DNA from: Methylobacter sp. S3L5C
Lineage (GTDB): Bacteria > Pseudomonadota > Gammaproteobacteria > Methylococcales > Methylomonadaceae
Reading direction: 5' to 3'
Length of the DNA: 64,000 nucleotides
Assembly: GCF_022788635.1 (NCBI RefSeq)
Contig: NZ_CP076024.1
Coordinates: 4,379,503-4,443,502, forward strand
Positions 18,738 through 27,700 of this stretch are shown here, in pieces. Numbering within the stretch: position 1 is the first letter of the stretch; every line of letters starts with the position of its first letter. Under the pieces are notes generated by a model. That model had not been told where the DNA came from. It was given only the letters and a program-made list of their open reading frames with translations, and searched no databases. Position numbers and translations under genes: made by a program.

Positions 18738-21700
18738 TTAACTAATATACAAATACCCATGAGTGCCAAAGCTGTCAGTCACCTGCCCGGTAAGAAAATG
18801 CGTATTGGTGCCACTGGCAATTTGACTATTCAAGTCTGCCAAAGAACTGGCACCAAATTCCGCCAGGGTGTGCCCGGTCAGGGTAAGTGAATTCAACGCC
18901 GGATTAGTGGTGCCGACTGCCGAGCCATCAGGCAGCAGATTCTGAATATGCAACGTTAAGCCGGTATAGCCAGCCGCACCATCGCTGTTGGAAAAACCAA
19001 CCACTTTACTGACACCGTTAACCCAACCAAAAATAGTGGCGTGATCCTGACCTTGTTGAAAATCAGTCAGCGTTGACCAGGAGGTACCGGCCATTCTGCC
19101 ATCCAGAAAGACCGTATCATTACCCTCGCCACTGGTCAAAAACGACGATCCTGTAGAACCATCAATCACATCATTGCCTGTTCCGCTATTGACAGCTTTA
19201 TTGCCACTGCCGGCTACCTTGATAAAATCATTACTGTCTGAGCCAATAATAACCGCGTTGTCAGACTCATCTATTAGTTGATAGTCAAGATCAAGGGGAC
19301 CGGTATACAAGTCCGGCATAGCATAAGTTTTGTTGGTGTTGCCTAAAGAATCAAACAGCTGAGTCACCGTTACCATCTTCAAAAAATCAGCCATACTGAT
19401 GGTGTCACTGCCAAAAACCAGATCTTCGATATTGGTTAAGGTATCGGTGCCATCAATGCCTTTAAACACTACCGTTTTTCCGTCAGAAGAGAGCCCAACC
19501 CGGGTAATATTGGTTGACATATCTGCCAGAGCAAAATCATATCCAACCGTGCTGTTGTCAACACTACCGACAAAGGAATCATTTCCTGCTGTGTCTGCTT
19601 GTAACGCTATGACATTAGCGCTGGCATCGCTGGTTACCTGTTCAAGTGCATCGGCACCATCGATATAACTGGCTTGTACGGTAATCGCTTGAGCCACCTG
19701 CTCCTGACCCAAAGTAAATGATTCCGCAGTTGCACCGTTAATGGCCGTGCCATTGGCAAACCATTGGTAGGCAATGACGCCTAAACCATCGGCATCTGCC
19801 AAGGTATTGGCGGCGATTAACGTTTGGTTTTGCGTAGCCGTGCCGGTAATAGTCACTAAACCGGTCGGTGCATTATCATTCAGGTTAAGCACCGAAACGA
19901 CCACGGTTTGTGGAGTGGTTAAGGTGCCGTCACTGGCAATGACGTTAAAATTGTAGCTGGCTTTGCTTTCAAAGTCAGCAGCTTCTTTCAGCGTCACCGC
20001 ACCCGTTTCCACATTAATATCCAGCAAGGCCAGATCGTCGCCGCCCAAGCTGAAGGTAACCATCGACAGGTCGTCTGCATCGGTGGTTGTCGCCGTGTAA
20101 ATGACGGTATCAATTAGCGCGTTTTCTTCAACCGAACCGGTTTCGCCTGAAGTAAATACCGGCGTATTGTCATTCAGATTGTTCACCGAAACCACCACGG
20201 CTTGTGGAGTGGTTTCGGTACCGTCAAAGGCAATGACGTTAAAACTGTAGCTGGCTTTGGCTTCAAAATTGGCAGAAGCTTTCAGGGTCACCGCACCCGT
20301 TTCCGCATTAATATCCAGCAAGGCTTGATCGTCGCCGCCCAAGGTGTAAGTACGTGAAGTCAGGTTGTCCGCATCGGTCGTTACCGCTGTATAAATGACG
20401 GTGCTACTTAGCGCGTTTTCGTCAACCGAACCGATTGCGCCTGAAGTAAATACCGGCGCATTGTCATTCAGATTGTTCACCGAAACCACCACAGCTTGTG
20501 GAGTGGTTAAGGTACCGTCAAAGGCAATGATGTTAAAACTGTAGCTGGCTTTGGCTTCAAAATTAGCAGAAGCTTTCAGCGTCACCACACCCGCAGTGAT
20601 ATCCAGTAAGCCGGCATCGTCGCCGCCCAAGGTGTAAGTACGTGAAGCCAGGTTGTCCGCATCGGTCGTTACCGCTGTGTAAATGACGGTAGTGATTAGC
20701 GCGTTTTCGTCGACGGAATCTGTCGCACCTGAAGTAAATACCGGCGCGTCATTCAGATCGTTCACCGAAACCACCACGGCTTGTGTGGTCGTGGTGATGC
20801 CGTCATTGGCGATGACGTCAAAGTTGTAGCTGGCTTTACTTTCAAAGTCGGCAGAAGCTAACAAGGTTACCACTCCGCTAACCTCATCAATAGCCAGCAA
20901 AGCCAGATCGGCGCCGCCCAAGCTGTAGGTGACTACCGAGAAGATGTCTGCATCGGTGGTTGTCGCCGTATAAATGACGGCACTGATCAGCGCGTTTTCG
21001 TCGACGGAATCTGTCGCACCTGAAGTAAATACCGGCGCGTCATTCAGATCGTTCACCGAAACCACCACGGCTTGTGTGGTCGTGGTGATGCCGTCATTGG
21101 CGATGACGTCAAAGTTGTAGCTGGCTTTACTTTCAAAGTCGGCAGAAGCTAACAAGGTTACCACTCCGCTAACCTCATCAATAGCCAGCAAAGCCAGATC
21201 GGCGCCGCCCAAGCTGTAGGTGACTACCGAAAAGATGTCTGCATCGGTGGTTGTCGCCGTGTAAATGACGGCACTGATTAGCGCGTTTTCGTCGATGGAA
21301 CCGCTTGGGCCGGAAGTAAATACCTGCGCGTCATTCAGGTTGATTACATTTACGGTTGCCTGAATGGCTGTAGCCGATTGTGCATTCAGATTATCAACAG
21401 CAGTCACGGTAAAGGCATTCAAGGTGCCGTTGGCATTGGCATCCGGTGTCCAGTAAGCAATATGCGCTTCATCAACCAGATAGTTGGTAACGGCATCCCA
21501 AGCATCTGCACCAATTTTTAAGGTACCACTAGTGATCTCTTTAACAGCAAAGGCCGTTACCGTACCGTCATCAGTCTCATCACCTTGAGCGGTAAGATTT
21601 GCAAAAGTGATGGTAATAGCGGTATCTTCATTACCGGTGGCCAGTGCTGAGGTGAAAGTAACCAAGGTCGGCGCGGCGTTGTTAATAAACAGATTGGTTT

Positions 21701-24700
21701 GGCCGTCACTGTTGCCAATAAAGGCATCCAGCTTACCGTCATCATTAATATCAACAAAAGTGGGTGCCATATAAACACCGACACTGATCAAACCAAAGGC
21801 GTTACTGACTGGCGTAGCAAAAACAGCAAGGGTGGCAGTGCCGGTGTTTTCATAAAACAGGCTATTACCAGTCATGTCGCCAATAAAGGCATCCAGATCG
21901 CCGTCACCATCAATATCAACCAAGCTGGGCTTGGCAAAATTACCGACATTGGTCAAGCCAAAGTCATTGCTAACCGGCGCAGTAAAAGACGCACTACTGG
22001 CAGTGCCGGTGTTTTGATAAAACAGGGTGTTGCCATTCAAGTTGCCAATAAAAGCATCCAGATCGCCGTCACCATCAATATCAACAAGAGTGGCTGCGGT
22101 ATACCCACCGACACTCGTCAAACCAAAGGCATTGATGATTGGCGCAGTAAAAACAGCAAGGCTGGCAGTGCCAGTGTTTTGATAAAACCTGGTTTCGCCA
22201 GCACTGTTGCCAATAAAGGCATCCAGATCGCCATCATGATCAATATCAACAAAGCTGGGCGTGGCCCAGCCACCGACATTAGTCAAACCAAAGGCATTGT
22301 AAACTGGCGCAGCAAAAGCGGCAAGGCTGGCCGTGCCGGTGTTTTCATAAAACAAGGTGTTTCCATTTGATTCACCAATAAAGGCATCCAGATCACCGTC
22401 GCCATCGATATCAACCAAGCTAGGGGTGGCTTTGCCACTGACTTGGGTCAAACCCAGCGGATTGCTAACCGGCGTAGTAAAGTTCGGATCCTGCGGATGC
22501 CAAACAGTAACCGTCGTGGTGGTATCGGTTACCGTCGGGGCAACGCCGTCACTGACGCTAACGGTAAAATGGGTAATTTCATGGCCAAGTGCTGCCACCC
22601 GATTGGCAGTCGGTTCAAATACCAATAACTGCAAGGCGGCTTGCAAGGCGGCGGGTGTGCCGGTTGCATGGCTGTAAGTCAGGCCGTTATATGTGGTGCT
22701 AAAGCCCGAACTACTTAAAGATGCCGCCGTAAACACACCTTTGGCAGCGGTATCCAGGGCAATACTGACGGTTAGGCTGGCGCTGTCGGCATCGGTAATG
22801 GTAAATGCCGAAAACGGTGTCGTAGTCCCGGTATCATTAATATTGGTCACTGCCGTTGCACCCGCCAAGGTTGGTGCAGCGTTGGTTGGCGCAGCGTTGT
22901 TAATAAACAGATTGGTTTTGCCGTCACTGTTGCCAATAAAGGCATCCAGCTTACCGTCACCATTAATATCAACAAAAGTGGGCGCGGCAGCATAACCCAC
23001 ATCGGTCAAACCAAAGGCATTGCTAACCGGCGCAGCAAAAGCGGCAAGGCTGGCCGTACCGGTGTTTTCATAAAACAAGGTGTTGCCAAGCCAGTTGCCA
23101 ATAAAGGCATCCAGATCGCCATCGCCGTCAATATCAACAAATCTCGGCTTGGCAAAAGCAGCATTGGTCAAGCCAAAGGCATTGGTAACTGGTGTAGTAA
23201 AGGCGGCAAGGCTGGCAGTGCCGGTGTTTTGATAAAACAGGGTGTCGCCAACCAAGTTACCAATAAAAGCATCCAGATCGCCATCCCCATCAATATCAAC
23301 CAAGCTGGGCGCGGCATAAGTACCGACATTAGTCAAACCAAAGGAATTGCTGATTGGCGCAGCAAAAACGGCAAGACTGGCCGTGCCGGTGTTTTCATAA
23401 AACAGGGTATTGCCATATCTCTCGCCAATAAAGGCATCCAGATCGCCATCGCCATCAATATCAACAAAACCGGGCGAGGCAAAATCACCGATATAAGTCA
23501 AACCAAAGGCATTGGTAACTGGCGCAGTAAAAACGGCAAGGCTGGCCGTGCCGGTGTTTTCATAAAACCAGGTTTCGCCAACTTTATTGCTAATAAAGGC
23601 ATCCAGATCGCCGTCATCATTAATATCAACAAAAGTGGGCCAGGCATAAGAACCAATATCGGTCAAACCCAGCGGATTGCTAACCGGCGTCATAAAAGTT
23701 GGATCCTGCGGATGCCAAACGGTAACCGTTGTGGTGGTATTGGTTACCGTAGGGGCAACACCGTCACTGACGCTAACGGTAAAATGGGTACTTTCATGGG
23801 CAAGTGCTGCCACCCGATTGGCAGTCGGTTCAAATACCAATAACTGCAAGGCGGCTTGCAAGGCGGCGGGGGTGCCCGGTGCATGACTGTAGGTCAGGCC
23901 GTTATCTGTGGTGCTAAAGCCGGAACTACTTAAAGATGCCGCCGTAAACACACCTTTGGCAGCGGTATCCAGGGCAATACTAACGGTTAGGCTGGCGCTG
24001 TCGGCATCGGTAATGGTAAACGCCGAAAACGGTGTCGCTGTTGCGGTGTCATTGATATTGGTCATTGCCGTTGCGCTAGCCAAGATCGGCGCGGCATTGG
24101 CAGATACTAGTGTGTTAATAAACAGCTGGGTATTGCCAGATTCATTGCCAATAAAGGCATCCAGATCGCCGTCGCCATCAATATCAACCAAGCTGAGCGC
24201 TGCACGATAAGCGAGATTGATCACGCCAGAGGAATTAGTAACTGGCGAGTCAAAAGACGCACTACTGGCAGTGCCGATGTTTTGATAAAACAGGGTGTTG
24301 CCAGCATAGTTAGCAATAAAGGCATCCTGATCGCCATCACTATCAATATCAACAAAAGTAGGCCTGGCAAAACTACCGACGTTGGTCAAACCAAAGGCAT
24401 TGCTGACTGGCGTAGCAAAAACGGCAAGGCTGGCAGTGCCGGTATTTTCATAAAAGAGGGCATTGCCATCGCCTTTGCCAATAAAGGCATCCAGATCGCC
24501 ATCACCATCAATATCAACAAAGCTGGGCGCGGCATAATTACCGACATTCGTCAAACCAAAGGCATTGCTGATCGGCGCAGCAAAAACGGCAAGACTGGCC
24601 GTGCCGGTGTTTTCATAAAACAGGGTATTACCGGCACTGTTGCCAATAAAGGCATCCAGATCGCCATCGCCATCGATATCAACAAAGCTGGGCGTTGCAT

Positions 24701-27700
24701 AACCACCAACATCGGTCAAACCAAAGGCATTGCTTACTGGCGTAGTAAAAGCGGCAAGGCTGGCAGTGCCGGTGTTTTCATAATAGAGGGCATTGCCATC
24801 GCCTTTACCAATAAAAGCATCCAGATCACCGTCGCCATCAATATCAACAAAGCTGGGCGCGGCATTACTACCAATATCCGTCAAACCCAGCGGATTACTG
24901 GTTGGGCTAGTAAAAACAGGATTCCCGACCGGCAGGTCATTATCGGTAACCGCTACGATAACGTTACCAACAACCATACCATGGTAATTGTCATCATCAC
25001 TGGTCACCGTGTGTTGAATAACACCACGGTGCATGCCTTCACCCACCGTGTCATTAACCGCACTGATCAACACGCCTTGCGGCGCACTCCAGTTGTCTGC
25101 CGTAAAGGTTAAGGTGATTAAACCATTGGTGCTTACCTGTCCGTTGGTGGTACCCAAGGTAATAACAACATCGTGAAGGGGTGCACGTGATAGTACCAAG
25201 TCATAGCCATCTGGCACACCACCTTCGGTAACTGCGGTATTGCCGGCAGTTTGGGTAATGATGATACCCGGCGCTGCCGTTACCTCGACGGTTGCCTGAA
25301 TGGCGGTAGCCGATTCTGCACCGGTATTATCAACGGCGGTCACGGTAAAGGCATTTTGGGTGCCGTTGGCTGCCGGTGTCCAGTATGCAATATTCGTGGC
25401 ATCAACCAGATAGTTGCTCGCGGCATCCCAGTCGGCAGCCGTTGCCATTGAAGTACCAATTTTTAAGCTACCACTGGTGATCGCTTTAACGGCAAAAGCC
25501 GTGATCGTGCCGTCACTGTCAGCCTCATCACCTTGCGCGGCAAGATCAAGAAAAGTGATGGTAATGGCGCTATCTTCATTGCCGGTGGCCAGCGCTGCGG
25601 TAAAGGCAGTTAAGGTCGGTGCGGCATTGTTAATAAACAGCAGAGTATTGCCAACTTGATTACCAATAAAGGCATCCAGATCGCCGTCGCCATCGATATC
25701 AACAAAGCTGGGCGAAGACAAACCAAATACAGCGGTCAAATTAAAGGCATTGCTGACTGGCGCAGTAAAAGCAGCACTACTGGCAGAGCCGGTGTTTTCA
25801 TAAAACAGGGTATTGCCGGCAATGCCATCCCTGTTGCCAATAAAGGCATCCAGCAAACCGTCGCCATCAATATCAACCAAACTGGGTGAGGCATTCATAC
25901 CAACATCGGTCAAACCAAAAGCATTGCTAACTGGTGTAGTAAAAGCGGCAAGGCTGGCAGTGCCGGTGTTTTGATAAAACAGAGTATTACCATCAAAGTT
26001 GCCTATAAAGGCATCCAAATCGCCGTCGCCATCAATATCAACCAAGCTGGGAGCAGCCATATTACCGACATCGGTCAAACCAAAGGCATTGCTAGTCGGT
26101 GTAGTAAAAGCGGCAAGACTGGCAGTGCCGGTGTTTTCATAAAACAAGGCATTGCCATCCGTGTTACCAATAAAGGCATCCAGATCGCTATCGCCATCAA
26201 TATCAACAAAAGTGGGGGCGGCATAAAAACCGACATCAGTCAAACCAAAGGCATTACTAACCGGTGCAGAAAAAGACGCACTGCTGGCCGTGCCGGTGTT
26301 TTGATAAAACAGGGTATTACCGTCACTGTTGCCAATAAAGGCATCCAGATCGCCATCACCATCAATATCAACCAAATTGGGTTTGGCATATAAACCAACA
26401 TCGGTCAAACCCAGCGGATTACTGGTTGGGCTAGTAAAAACAGGATTCCCGACCGGTAAGTCATTATCGGTAACCGCTACGATAACGTTGCCAACAACCA
26501 GACCATGGTAATTGCCGTTAGCACTGGTCACCGTGTGTTGAATAACACCACGGTGCATGCCTTCGCCCACTGTGTCATCAACCGCACTGACCGTGACGGT
26601 TTGCGCGACGTTCCAGTTGAGTGTCGTAAAAGTTAAGGTAGTGAAATCAGTGCTTACCTGTCCGTTGGTGTTACCCAAGGTAATAATAACATCGGCGGTG
26701 GGTGCGGTATCCAGTACTACGGTATAAGTATCAGTGGCAAAACCTTCGGTAACTGCGGTATTGCCGGCGGTTTGGGTAATGATAATATCTGCCACTGCCG
26801 TTACGTCGACGGTTGCCTGAATGGCGGTAATCGATTCTGCACCCATGTCATCAATGGCGGTCACGGTAAAGGCATTTTGGATGCCGTTGGCGTTGGCATC
26901 CGGTGTCCAATAAGCAAAGTGCGTGGCATCAACCAGATAGTTGGTCGCGGCATTAAAGGCGAGCGCGGTTGCGGCATCTGCACCAATTTTTAAGGTACCT
27001 GATGTGATAGCTTTAACGGCAAAGGCCGCTCCGTTTAGATCAACGTCAATCGCATCACTTTGGTCGGCCAGATTAGCCAAAGTGATGGTAATGGCCGTAT
27101 CTTCATTACCGGTAGCCAGTGCTGCGATGAAGGCGGTTAAGGTCGGTATATCGTTGACGGCCGTTACGCTGACAGTCGCCTGAATGGCGGTAGCCGATTC
27201 TGCACCGGTATTGTCAACGGCGGTCACGGTAAAGGCATTTTGGGTGCCGTTGGCATTGGCTGCCGGTGTCCAGTATGCAATATTCGTAGCATTGACAAGA
27301 TAGTTGGTCGCGGCATTAAAGTCGGTAGCCGTTAATGCTGAAGTACCAATTTTTAAGGTACCACTGGTGATCGCTTTAACAGAAAAAGCCGTGACAGTGC
27401 CGTCATCAGCTTCATCACTTTGGTCGACCAGATTAGCCAATGTAACGGTAACGGCGGTATCTTCATCGCCGGTGACCAGTGTTGAGACAAAAGCCGTTAA
27501 GGTCGGCGCATCGTTCACCGATGTGACATCAACCGTTAAGGTATTGGCCGTGGCACTAAAGGTCGTGCCATCGCTGACTTTAAAGCCTACCGTCGCATAA
27601 CCGTCGCCATTACCATTAGCAGTCGGCGTAAAGCGCAAGTTGCCGGCGGTAATATCAGTCACGCTGATTTCTTGATCCAGCGTCACCGCGGCCCAGTTAC

